DNA from: JAHBNG01 sp039028975 | GTDB taxonomy: Bacteria > Chloroflexota > Anaerolineae > Caldilineales > Caldilineaceae | Assembly (NCBI GenBank): GCA_039028975.1 | Contig: JBCCHB010000088.1 | Span: 3,975-67,974, forward strand | DNA: 64,000 bases | Reading direction: 5' to 3' | Shown: positions 54,461 through 62,182 of the stretch, piece by piece | Layout of the letters: every line of letters starts with the position of its first letter | Numbering within the stretch: the stretch's first letter is position 1 | Notes under the pieces: model-generated | What the model was told of the DNA's origin: nothing | Databases searched by the model: none | Seen by the model: the letters and a program-made list of their open reading frames with translations, nothing else | Position numbers and translations under genes: made by a program

Positions 54461-57286
54461 TTAATCTATAAACGGAATATATATATTGTACTCATCAATC
54501 CCACCACTGGGTTGGGGTATTTCATTGTCTGGTGTAAATGGCGTAGCAGTAGGCGTACTATCACCTAATGTTACACCGCCATTTGCCGGTGTCTGTGTTG
54601 GTGTATGCGTTGGCGTGATGGTTGGCGTGATGGTTGGCCAAGCCTGGTTTAACACAACTGTCGGAGTCGAGGCCGCTGTCGGTGTGTCTTTCGGTGTATT
54701 TGTAGGCGTCAATGTGACAGTCGGCTGCGGCGTTGGCGTATCTGATGGCATCGGCTGCGGCGTTGATGTGTTAGTTGGCACCGGCGTCATGCTCGGTAAG
54801 ATAGTTATTGTTGGCATCGGCGTTGGGCTTTGAGTTGATGTCGCTGTGGGCGTCGGTGTTGGTGTAAAGGTTGGTGTTGTCGTTGGTGTGGTTGTCACAA
54901 TTGCCGTTGGCGTGATTGTTGGCGTCAAACTAGGCGTAACTGTCACCATGACAGTCGGTGTAATGGTCGGCGTGGTAGTTGGCACCAAAGTGGGCATAAT
55001 TGTTGGTGTTAGAACAGGTGTTACCGTAATCATTACGGTCGGTGTGATGGTCGGGGTTGGCTCCACGATAGGCGTTGGTGCCGGTGCTGGCTCATCTAGC
55101 TCAAAGTCGATACGACTCTCATTAAAAGCAAATTCGTCGATGCATAAACTTCCCTGCAGTGTTGCTTTTACATTGACAAAGCCAAGGTCAACCCGGTTAA
55201 CGCCAGGTCGGTTCGACAACGCTACACTCTGTTCGGTAGGGTTCCCATCGATCCAAAGAGTTACTTGATTGTTACTCTTATCCCAACGTGTTTCTATCAA
55301 AAATTTGCCACTGCGAGGAACCGAAACCCACTCCGGATTGGTCTCCCTTGGGGTGAAGCGAATGGCATACTCTGTACCACTTCGTCGAATCTCCAACCAA
55401 GCTAAGTTGGTCAAATTATTCGTGAGATCGTCGGAGATAAAGCGCATAATTTCCAGCACACCGTTATTAGAAATCGTGAGATTCCCTATGTCGAGATACA
55501 TGGCGCTATAGAGTCTATCTGTTGTCTGCAAATCGGGATAAACCCGAGAGGTAAGTACCTTTTTCAAATTATCCTGAACGGTTATCTTAAGACCCGAACC
55601 TTCGACACCGCAGCTTGTATCAAGAGAAAATGGCTCATATGCCGTGAAATCTGTATAGTTGACTACCGGTACCGTCTTCCATTCTTCTGCATTTAAACGA
55701 GGCCAATTGTCCTGTATGTTATAGCAGTTGTACCGATCGTGAAAGAGGTATCTTGAATCAATACTCGCTGCTTCTTCCGGAATCGCAGCATCAGTATTCA
55801 GGAAGCGATTCAAAACGTTGCGAGTGATCTGGGCTATTGCAGGGTCTGCCTCAAGCGCCTTTGACCAACCCGTTGTATTGACGGAAAAGGTTGCGCCACT
55901 TCCGGGTACGGTATAGATACCCATGGGGACAAATCCAATATCTCCGTGGAACGATGCGGGGGCCATGCCTAAGATAGTGAAATTCGCTGGGGTACCATCA
56001 TTGATCACAGGACCGATAATAGTCTGCCCATCGACGCCGCAGTTAAAACGTACTCCGTCTCCCTCTTTGTCCATTACCATTGAATTTTGGCTCTCTGTTC
56101 GACCGATCATATCCAAATGCTCTATGTTAGTACCGTCCATGATCCAATGATCTGTGTCGAATACGGTAAAGCCGCCAAAGCCATTGGCAAATGTAAAAGG
56201 ACCAAGAACCCCACCAGAAAGCCACTGGGCACCCAAGATAGCCGCTTCCGTATCCAAAATAGGATAATCGATAGGGTTGTCGGTCGTCCCTTCTTGGGTT
56301 TGGATTGTGTCAAGTCGGTGGTTCTTATAGCTAACCATGACGCGACCGTTGTTTTCAAAGCGTACCTGCTGCCACATGGTGTTACCACTGAAGTTAACAA
56401 AGCGACCACCAGCATTGATATAAGATTTGAGCTGCTGCCGCATCTTCCATGACCAATACTCACTGTGGCCAGCAATTATGACGACTTTGTAATTCTGAAG
56501 TAAATCGGGAATAAATTCCAAATCATAGTCGGCAGCAATGGCTATGTCATATCCTTCGTCTTCTGCCCAATCGAGAAAATGCTTTTCCCAATGGGTAAAC
56601 TCGTAAGTCCGTACATACCGGTCAAAGGTTACCTTGGGGCTAGGAATGCCATCAGTTGAATTAAATTGATAGACCGACTTCCCAGCAAATCCTGTGTACG
56701 CATTAGATGTATTGATGGCCGAGAGAAACAAAATATCAGCGTTCGTCCCTGGATTTTTTTCACGAACGAAAAAAATAATCGTTCTGGGAGTCGAGGAGGT
56801 AGGAAATTGAGCGTAATAGACCCCAGAGCTCCAATTCTCAGGGATAACCAAGCTAGTTGCCACGGCCCAATTACAGCCAGTGGCATATAGTCCATCACAA
56901 TTTCGAACCGGAACATTTAGATTGGGTATGGTCATCAATTGAGTTGATGAGGGCACCTGGCGCGAAATAGTAAGGTCAAAGTTCGAGACATTGGTAGAGA
57001 TATGAAAGTCGACAGAATCCCCCGGGCTAACGGAAACCTTAGATGCGTATCCGCCTAGGCTGGCCGATGTGATCGCTTCAGATAGAGCAAACTTGGCCAC
57101 CCCTTCTTGGGCAAAGGCATCAGATGAAATGCTTGTGCTCTGTTCATCTTCCAAAGATGAAGCAGGCCAATTTGTTGAATCAGCAGAAAACAGGGTAAAT
57201 ATCAGACACAGTGCGAAGAAGGTAAATGTGGAACGTGTGGGAATAGAAAGCATACTGATTTTGACTCGCTTGGTATTCTTCGTCAT
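54461..57286 (-). CDS. Secreted N,N-dimethylformamidase-beta-like protein with Thr/Pro-rich linker
   Basis: About 941 residues from ATG 57286; a TTG at 57322 is the alternative. A signal peptide lies near residues 14-36. Residues about 60-500 resemble the large-subunit domain of N,N-dimethylformamidase: a beta-domain, then ADILFLSAINTSNAYTGF and VVIIAGHSEYWSW as in a glutamine-amidotransferase-like fold. A concanavalin-like domain follows at about 545-735. Then comes a 180-residue run of TPT, TPTITPT and VTP units, a typical flexible wall-spanning or glycosylated linker. The end is IYIPFID, the shared tail. Enzymatic activity on an amide is possible but unproven. Confidence 0.75.
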   Translation of the reverse strand: MTKNTKRVKISMLSIPTRSTFTFFALCLIFTLFSADSTNWPASSLEDEQSTSISSDAFAQEGVAKFALSEAITSASLGGYASKVSVSPGDSVDFHISTNVSNFDLTISRQVPSSTQLMTIPNLNVPVRNCDGLYATGCNWAVATSLVIPENWSSGVYYAQFPTSSTPRTIIFFVREKNPGTNADILFLSAINTSNAYTGFAGKSVYQFNSTDGIPSPKVTFDRYVRTYEFTHWEKHFLDWAEDEGYDIAIAADYDLEFIPDLLQNYKVVIIAGHSEYWSWKMRQQLKSYINAGGRFVNFSGNTMWQQVRFENNGRVMVSYKNHRLDTIQTQEGTTDNPIDYPILDTEAAILGAQWLSGGVLGPFTFANGFGGFTVFDTDHWIMDGTNIEHLDMIGRTESQNSMVMDKEGDGVRFNCGVDGQTIIGPVINDGTPANFTILGMAPASFHGDIGFVPMGIYTVPGSGATFSVNTTGWSKALEADPAIAQITRNVLNRFLNTDAAIPEEAASIDSRYLFHDRYNCYNIQDNWPRLNAEEWKTVPVVNYTDFTAYEPFSLDTSCGVEGSGLKITVQDNLKKVLTSRVYPDLQTTDRLYSAMYLDIGNLTISNNGVLEIMRFISDDLTNNLTNLAWLEIRRSGTEYAIRFTPRETNPEWVSVPRSGKFLIETRWDKSNNQVTLWIDGNPTEQSVALSNRPGVNRVDLGFVNVKATLQGSLCIDEFAFNESRIDFELDEPAPAPTPIVEPTPTITPTVMITVTPVLTPTIMPTLVPTTTPTITPTVMVTVTPSLTPTITPTAIVTTTPTTTPTFTPTPTPTATSTQSPTPMPTITILPSMTPVPTNTSTPQPMPSDTPTPQPTVTLTPTNTPKDTPTAASTPTVVLNQAWPTITPTITPTHTPTQTPANGGVTLGDSTPTATPFTPDNEIPQPSGGIDEYNIYIPFID
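54545..55075 (-). repeat. Low-complexity Thr-Pro codon repeats
   Basis: The coding region of the linker is a run of short ACxCCx-type units, visible on the plus strand as GTTGGCGTN and GTCGGTGTN words. On the opposite strand this yields long Val/Gly-only reading frames (54486-54833 and 54846-55268), which are not genes. Its length may vary between strains by slippage. Confidence 0.75.
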
Positions 57287-57717
57287 TTCTGATGGTTCAA
57301 TAGAATTTTCCGTAGACCGCAATCTGTCTTTTTTGATTTGTTCCTTCTTTTACACAAGTTTGATTCTAAGCGAGGTCAAAGTAAGGGATGACGCAGAATC
57401 TGTGCTTGGCGGAAACTGAATCTCTCGCTGTTACAGCTTAGCGACCATTACGTGAGCTTTATCATTCAATTCAGCTCACTACAATCCACATATGTTCTAT
57501 GTTTGATGAGGAGACTCCATTGACCTCCCAGAAGTGGATGGTAAAATTTCTAGACACCATAGCGAATTGAGAATGGAGCGTATTATCCATCTCATCAACG
57601 AAATTTGGTAGTTTACAGAGAGTGGCCGGTTAAACCAACCGGTGGTTCGTTTAATTCGGGGGACTCTCTGGGTGTCTCGCTATAGTGTCTCCGGTGTTCC
57701 TGATACGACCGCTTTTC
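57287..57717. other. 431-base intergenic region upstream of the dimethylformamidase-like gene
   Basis: Lies between the epimerase stop and the start of the next gene in the minus-strand series. A short GCCGGTT-aacc-AACCGG inverted repeat is at about 57624-57642. No family A or B element was recognised, unlike the neighbouring junctions. No coding frame is supported. Confidence 0.45.
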
Positions 57718-58761
57718 TTAAGCCATTGCTGGCTCTCTCCAACGCAAGTTCTCATCCAGCTGACCAGACGAGATCAAGTTCTTGATGTGATCGATGCGGC
57801 GATAACGAGGTCCTTCAAACTCTTCGACTGTGACCCCAACGTTTTGATAGGAGTCAAATAACTCTTGAGCACCCCGCTTGGCATCCCACTGAGGGGCGTA
57901 AGAAGGGAGCGTTTCTGCGATCTTACTGCTATCGACACGATAACAACGGGAATCGGGGCCAGCACCTTCTGCATACTCAATATAGCTGCCTGGGACTGTG
58001 TCCACGACAATTTCTGCAATCTCTTTAATCTGGTAATTTTCCTCGGGGCGCCCTACATTGAATGCTTCATTATGAACTTTATCGCGCGGTGCTTCCAGCA
58101 CAGCGAGGAACGCACGTGACATATCTTCGATGTGAACAATAGGCCGCCATGGCGTTCCATCGCTCTTCATGTAAACTCTTTTTGTGGTATATGCCCAAGC
58201 AACCAGATTATTTAGGACTAGATCAAAGCGAATACGAGGCGAAAGACCATAGGCTGTAGCACTTCGTAGAAAGGTTGGGCTGAAATCATCATCAGCCAAC
58301 GGTGCAACGTCTTGCTCAGTGCGAACTTTTGAGATTCCATAGGGGGTAACAGGATTGAAAGGAGACGATTCATCGAGCCAATCGTTGCCACCCGCACCGT
58401 AATTGCTGCAAGAAGAAGAAAATATAAAACGCTCGACACCTGCTTCTTTAGCGAACTTGGCCAGCTGAACTGAACCACGATGGTTGATATCATAGGTCAG
58501 ATCCGGGTTCAGATTACCCAACGGATCATTCGATAGCGCGGCGAGATGAATCACTGCGTCAAAGCCTACTAATTCTTCAACCGTTACGTCCCGAACATCT
58601 TTCTGAATTTCGGGAACAGTGGCCGTCGCTTGGTCCGTGGCAAAGGTTGACCGATGGTATAGATTTGTATCTAGACCGGTTACTTGGTGACCCGCAGCCA
58701 CGAGCATGGGAGTCATGATCGTCCCAACATATCCGTTGTGGCCAGTAACTAATACCTTCAT
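57718..58761 (-). CDS. NAD-dependent sugar epimerase/dehydratase
   Basis: A 347-residue extended SDR protein. The NAD site is VTGHNGYVGTIM (about 5-16), the serine of the triad is in FIFSSSCSNYG, and the Tyr-Lys pair in YGISK. The segment LSNDPLGNLNPDLTYDINHRG is typical of a group of nucleotide-sugar epimerases near UDP-glucose 4-epimerase. GAGGAG lies eight bases before ATG 58761. It may supply an activated sugar for the surface glycans made in this cluster (inference). Confidence 0.87.
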   Translation of the reverse strand: MKVLVTGHNGYVGTIMTPMLVAAGHQVTGLDTNLYHRSTFATDQATATVPEIQKDVRDVTVEELVGFDAVIHLAALSNDPLGNLNPDLTYDINHRGSVQLAKFAKEAGVERFIFSSSCSNYGAGGNDWLDESSPFNPVTPYGISKVRTEQDVAPLADDDFSPTFLRSATAYGLSPRIRFDLVLNNLVAWAYTTKRVYMKSDGTPWRPIVHIEDMSRAFLAVLEAPRDKVHNEAFNVGRPEENYQIKEIAEIVVDTVPGSYIEYAEGAGPDSRCYRVDSSKIAETLPSYAPQWDAKRGAQELFDSYQNVGVTVEEFEGPRYRRIDHIKNLISSGQLDENLRWREPAMA

Positions 58762-59003
58762 TGAAATGCTCCTCGTAGAATTTTATGTTAGTCGGATTGT
58801 GATAAAGAGGAAATAAATTCAAAATAGTTTAGATCGATTCGTCTTTAGCTGAACTTACAGATGGCTGACAATCCAATTTAAACCTATTGCAAAAGAATGT
58901 TTTCAACACAACCCACTTTCGACTATCTCTATATAATCATACAATACCATCTGGGTTAGATAACTTTCATAATCCTATCAGATAACAAGGAGCTTTCGGA
59001 AAA

Positions 59004-59032
59004 AGATCTATTTTCAAAACAACGCCTGTATG
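59004..59032 (+). repeat. Family A repeat, degenerate right arm
   Basis: TATTTTCAAAACAACGCCTG matches the family right arm; the left arm upstream is not recognisable. Family B copy B5 starts six bases later. Confidence 0.4.
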
Positions 59033-59037
59033 CATTG

Positions 59038-59110
59038 CCAGAAAAGTCTTGTCCAGGCGATTGTCCGATCTACTCTGGATAATTCTAACGAGGGAGGACG
59101 GAACCTTCTC
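59038..59110. repeat. Family B repeat, copy B5
   Basis: The left arm TTGCCAGAAAAGTCTTGTCC is identical in outline to B3, with a second ATTGTCC inside. The right arm GAGGACGGAACCTTCTCT is diverged. Confidence 0.5.
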
Positions 59111-59148
59111 TCTATCTATTTAGAGCAGCCTCGGGCAGACAAAACAAA

Positions 59149-59172
59149 AGCCACCGGCTAGTGCCGGTGGCT
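59149..59172 (-). terminator. Rho-independent terminator of the beta-helix protein gene
   Basis: AGCCACCGGC (59149-59158) and GCCGGTGGCT (59163-59172) form a perfect 10-base stem with a TAGT loop. On the minus strand it is followed by TTTGTTTTG. It lies about 155 bases after the stop of the beta-helix gene. Confidence 0.8.
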
Positions 59173-59231
59173 AGTCAAAATGCGTTGGAACAATGCTCAC
59201 TTCATAAACAAATGTACTTCACATTTACTTT

Positions 59232-59315
59232 TATACTCAGCTTTGTTTGAAAATGATGGTTCGTTCTACATGGTAGAAGCTATAGGACGTTACCATCTTC
59301 AACAGAACCTCTCTT
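59232..59315 (+). repeat. Family A repeat, copy A11
   Basis: The left arm TATACTCAGCTTTGTTTGAA is well kept. The right arm (CCATCTTCAACAGAACCTC) is diverged. The centre has TTCTACATGGTAGAA. It lies in the 3' untranslated part of the beta-helix gene, between its stop and its terminator. Confidence 0.6.
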
Positions 59316-59326
59316 TAGGCAAAAAT

Positions 59327-61627
59327 CTACTGCTGAATAAAAGGAAGATAAACTTCTAGACCAAATGTCGGCTCTTCAGGTGACATGTCCGCCGCATCCC
59401 CTGAGTCTGCCTCCGCCAAGTTGCGATTTGAGCGGTCCCCCCGTTGATAAAGTGAACGGACATTGTCAGCACTTAAGGCTTGGCAGTAGATACCCAACGT
59501 ATGGTAGGTACCCAACCACGGTCGATCGCCAGTGGTTTCGTTGGCAAGCAGTAGATAGAATGAATTTTGCCAGTTACTGAATTGCCCGCTAGTGGTCCCT
59601 GCCGCCACCTCTTGTCCATTCACATAGAGCCGGGTAGCACCTTGGGCATTCCGACTGTAGGCGACATGCGTCCTTTGCGTTTTGACCACACCTCTTGATG
59701 AGACAAGGGCTGGCTCACCATTATCATCCGTCCGATTCGTGCGTAGTCGCATATTGAAAACATCAGATGGTTTGTTCCCCCAAAGGCCCTGACCTAAAGT
59801 AAAGTTTCGGTTCTTGGCATCCCCAGAGAATGAAACAATGCGAGCGGGACCATCCTGGCTTGTGTTGGCTGGCGTAAGCCACACGTCCAGCGATAAGGCA
59901 TTGGTAGAGCGACAGGTGTTGAATAATCGGTTCGCACCACCCTCTGTACGGATTGTTACTGGCTTTGTGATGGTTAGTCCATCATTTGACCAACGAACGT
60001 TATTGGGCTTATCAATGGTGAGGTCAATGCGGCTGTTATGATTTGACACATCGTGGATAACCTTCCCCCCTCCTTCATTGAAGTGATAAAGTACCGCAGG
60101 CTCAGGAAGACCACTCGTTACTGGGATAGAGGTAGGCGTTGGCGCAACCGCAACGGGAGGTGGTGTTGGTGTTGCTTGAACAGGAGGCTGACCTATGGCA
60201 CCAGCCGATGGGTGGTTCAGATACTCATAAGGGCCTGCGCCTAACGCGATTGCGGGAGAATTACTTCTAGGAATGAACCACTCTACCTCAACGCCGCCTG
60301 GAGTGAGCGGTTGATTCGGCGAGTTTAGATTTGGTGAACCAACCTGGTCCTGAGAGCTATTGTAGCCTCCGGCAGGAGCAGATGACCATAGGTTACCTGA
60401 GGCACGGACCGCAGAAAGTTTTGGAATGAATGCTGAGCGCCCGTCACTCTGCAGCGTAATATTCTGCTTAATCACAATGTTTTTCAGTGTGGCCCTAGGA
60501 TTGATGGCTATGCCAGTGGCATACGAATCTGTATTCTTCTTGGCATGAACAACTGTGTTATTGGCAATTTCGATATCGCTGGTTAGGACACCGGTTCCTG
60601 CGTTACCCCAAACTGCGATTCCTTGGCTACAGCCTGTGACAACGTTGTTACGAATCTTCATGCGGGCTGTTAAGATTGAATTTGGAAAATAGCTCTCATT
60701 GTTGACGACAACACAGCTACTTGGGTTGTTACCTCGGCGAAATGCCTTCGCATTGGTATGATAGATCAAATTTCTCTGAAGGGTCACGTCTTGAGAGCGA
60801 TGTAGATAGACCTGGAGTGCATAGTTGTCATAGATAATATTGTCTTCGATAGTAATATTGGTAGAATCTCGCCCTGCACCAATGCCTTCGCCCCAACTCT
60901 CGTGGATTGTGCTCTGGCGGACTGTCACATGATCTGCGCCCACCATATTGACGACAACTGGCCAGTTCAGTGTACCGGAACCGCGAGAATGGGTAGCAAA
61001 ATTCGCACCATGAGAAACATCACACTTCTGAATCATTACTTGAGAGGCTCTTAACACATGAATGGCGGCACTGCGTATCTCATGCACAGCACAGTCGCTG
61101 ATTAGTACATTACTGGTGCGGGCTTGCCTAGGTGAACTCACCCCGATCCCTCGACCATGAGAGCGAATTACCTTAAAGCCCCGAAACTCCACATGGCTGC
61201 CCTCGATGAGAACCAACGGTGTATAGACAAAACAGTGCTTGGGTGCCACATTGCTGCACCCTGCGGTTGCTCCTGTGGGTAATTTATACTCACCGTCAAT
61301 GACCGGCTGTTCTCCAGGATAAGCCAGCAAGCGGATTGGGCGGCCAGATGCGCCAGACTTCGTAATCCGAACCTGCTCATGGTACGTTCCACTCCGTACA
61401 TAGATGGTATCGCCAGCATTGGCTAGATTGACTGCTTTCTGTATCGTTTTCAATGGTTCAGTTTCGCTTCCGCTATGCCCGTTGTTACCATTCGGTGCCA
61501 CATAATAAGTACGCCCTTCGGCTCCATAAGCCGCATTTCCTTGCCACAATAGCGCCAATATCAGCGCTACAATGAGGTAAATGATTCGCTTTTCTTGACT
61601 AAACGGTTCTTTTCCAAGGTATGACAT
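59327..61627 (-). CDS. Secreted parallel beta-helix protein with C-terminal LamG-like domain
   Basis: A 766-residue protein. ATG 61627 has AAAGGAAG upstream. The signal peptide region is residues about 14-34 (IIYLIVALILALLW). Residues about 38-440 form a right-handed beta-helix of the NosD/DUF1565 type, starting YYVAPNGNNGHSG and with many N-x-(V/I)-x-x-x-(T/N/G) rungs (IEDNIIYDN, IRNNVVTGC, IANNTVVHA). A short Pro/Thr linker follows and then a LamG/concanavalin-like domain (about 515-735). The end is VYLPFIQQ, the shared tail. Such helices often bind or cleave polysaccharide; no lyase or hydrolase residues can be assigned. Confidence 0.85.
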   Translation of the reverse strand: MSYLGKEPFSQEKRIIYLIVALILALLWQGNAAYGAEGRTYYVAPNGNNGHSGSETEPLKTIQKAVNLANAGDTIYVRSGTYHEQVRITKSGASGRPIRLLAYPGEQPVIDGEYKLPTGATAGCSNVAPKHCFVYTPLVLIEGSHVEFRGFKVIRSHGRGIGVSSPRQARTSNVLISDCAVHEIRSAAIHVLRASQVMIQKCDVSHGANFATHSRGSGTLNWPVVVNMVGADHVTVRQSTIHESWGEGIGAGRDSTNITIEDNIIYDNYALQVYLHRSQDVTLQRNLIYHTNAKAFRRGNNPSSCVVVNNESYFPNSILTARMKIRNNVVTGCSQGIAVWGNAGTGVLTSDIEIANNTVVHAKKNTDSYATGIAINPRATLKNIVIKQNITLQSDGRSAFIPKLSAVRASGNLWSSAPAGGYNSSQDQVGSPNLNSPNQPLTPGGVEVEWFIPRSNSPAIALGAGPYEYLNHPSAGAIGQPPVQATPTPPPVAVAPTPTSIPVTSGLPEPAVLYHFNEGGGKVIHDVSNHNSRIDLTIDKPNNVRWSNDGLTITKPVTIRTEGGANRLFNTCRSTNALSLDVWLTPANTSQDGPARIVSFSGDAKNRNFTLGQGLWGNKPSDVFNMRLRTNRTDDNGEPALVSSRGVVKTQRTHVAYSRNAQGATRLYVNGQEVAAGTTSGQFSNWQNSFYLLLANETTGDRPWLGTYHTLGIYCQALSADNVRSLYQRGDRSNRNLAEADSGDAADMSPEEPTFGLEVYLPFIQQ

Positions 61628-62182
61628 GTCTCTTCCTTTAAATAATTCCTTTACGTTAAGTTGGCTATGTGTATTGAATTAGCTATGTATATTGAGTTGG
61701 CCAGATAAAAGTCAAAGTGGCCATTTTGATCCTCATCCGTACCAGATTTGAAAATCTGTTCATTCTGCTCAGATGAATACGTTCTTAAGAATAGAGCTTT
61801 CTTGGCATTTACACTTGATGGGATAGTTTCTTCGACCGATCTGTTAGTGGATCAACCGCATACTGTTTCCTTCCTGTTCAGTACTCTTCAAAATCATCTA
61901 CAAGCCGTATAAAAGACGAGAATGTTAGACGATGCTTACTCTTACCATGCGCATTAACATTGGTAAAGCGACTGCTTTTATATCTGAGCTTAGGTCGTGT
62001 TTTGGAGATTAGTCTGTTAAGTGTCATCAATTTTTATTGGTAATTGCTCGTTCAAAACCTAACCAAAAAAGCTCCAGCTATTTCAGTGATAGCTGGAGCT
62101 TTTTGAATATTTATTTTTATGCCAAATTTTTATTGTTTAACGTAAGTTTTCTGCAATCAGAGCAGAAAAGGGTCAAAAAGGA
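61628..62182. other. 555-base intergenic region before the transposase gene end
   Basis: Contains a GCTATGTGTATTGAATTA / GCTATGTATATTGAGTT direct repeat at about 61664-61699 just upstream of the beta-helix gene, a weak family A-like arm (CCAGATTTGAAAATCTG at 61742-61758) and a terminator at 62067-62104. The left terminal repeat of the insertion element should lie here, between about 61900 and 62180, but could not be fixed. Confidence 0.45.
62067..62104. terminator. Bidirectional hairpin terminator downstream of the transposase gene
   Basis: AAAAGCTCCAGCTA (62067-62080) and TAGCTGGAGCTTTT (62090-62103) form a perfect 14-base stem. A-run and T-run flank it, so it can work on both strands. It lies about 80 bases after the transposase stop and may block transcription into the surface-protein genes. 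Confidence 0.85.

Larger units (their letters stand above)
58762..59326. other. 565-base intergenic region with repeats and a terminator
   Basis: Holds a degenerate family A right arm (59004-59032), family B copy B5 (from 59038), a terminator hairpin (59149-59172) and family A copy A11 (59232-59315). The part 58762-59000 is A/T-rich and should contain the promoter of the epimerase gene; no clear -35/-10 pair was found. Confidence 0.55.

Noticed and set aside
54486..55268. Long plus-strand reading frames of almost pure Val/Gly
   Set aside because: They are antisense to the Thr/Pro linker of the dimethylformamidase-like gene; the composition follows from the codon repeats.
34378..61627. Sortase LPXTG signals on the secreted proteins
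   Set aside because: The tails have LPF or IPF but no Thr-Gly, no following hydrophobic helix and no basic end, and no sortase gene is in the window.
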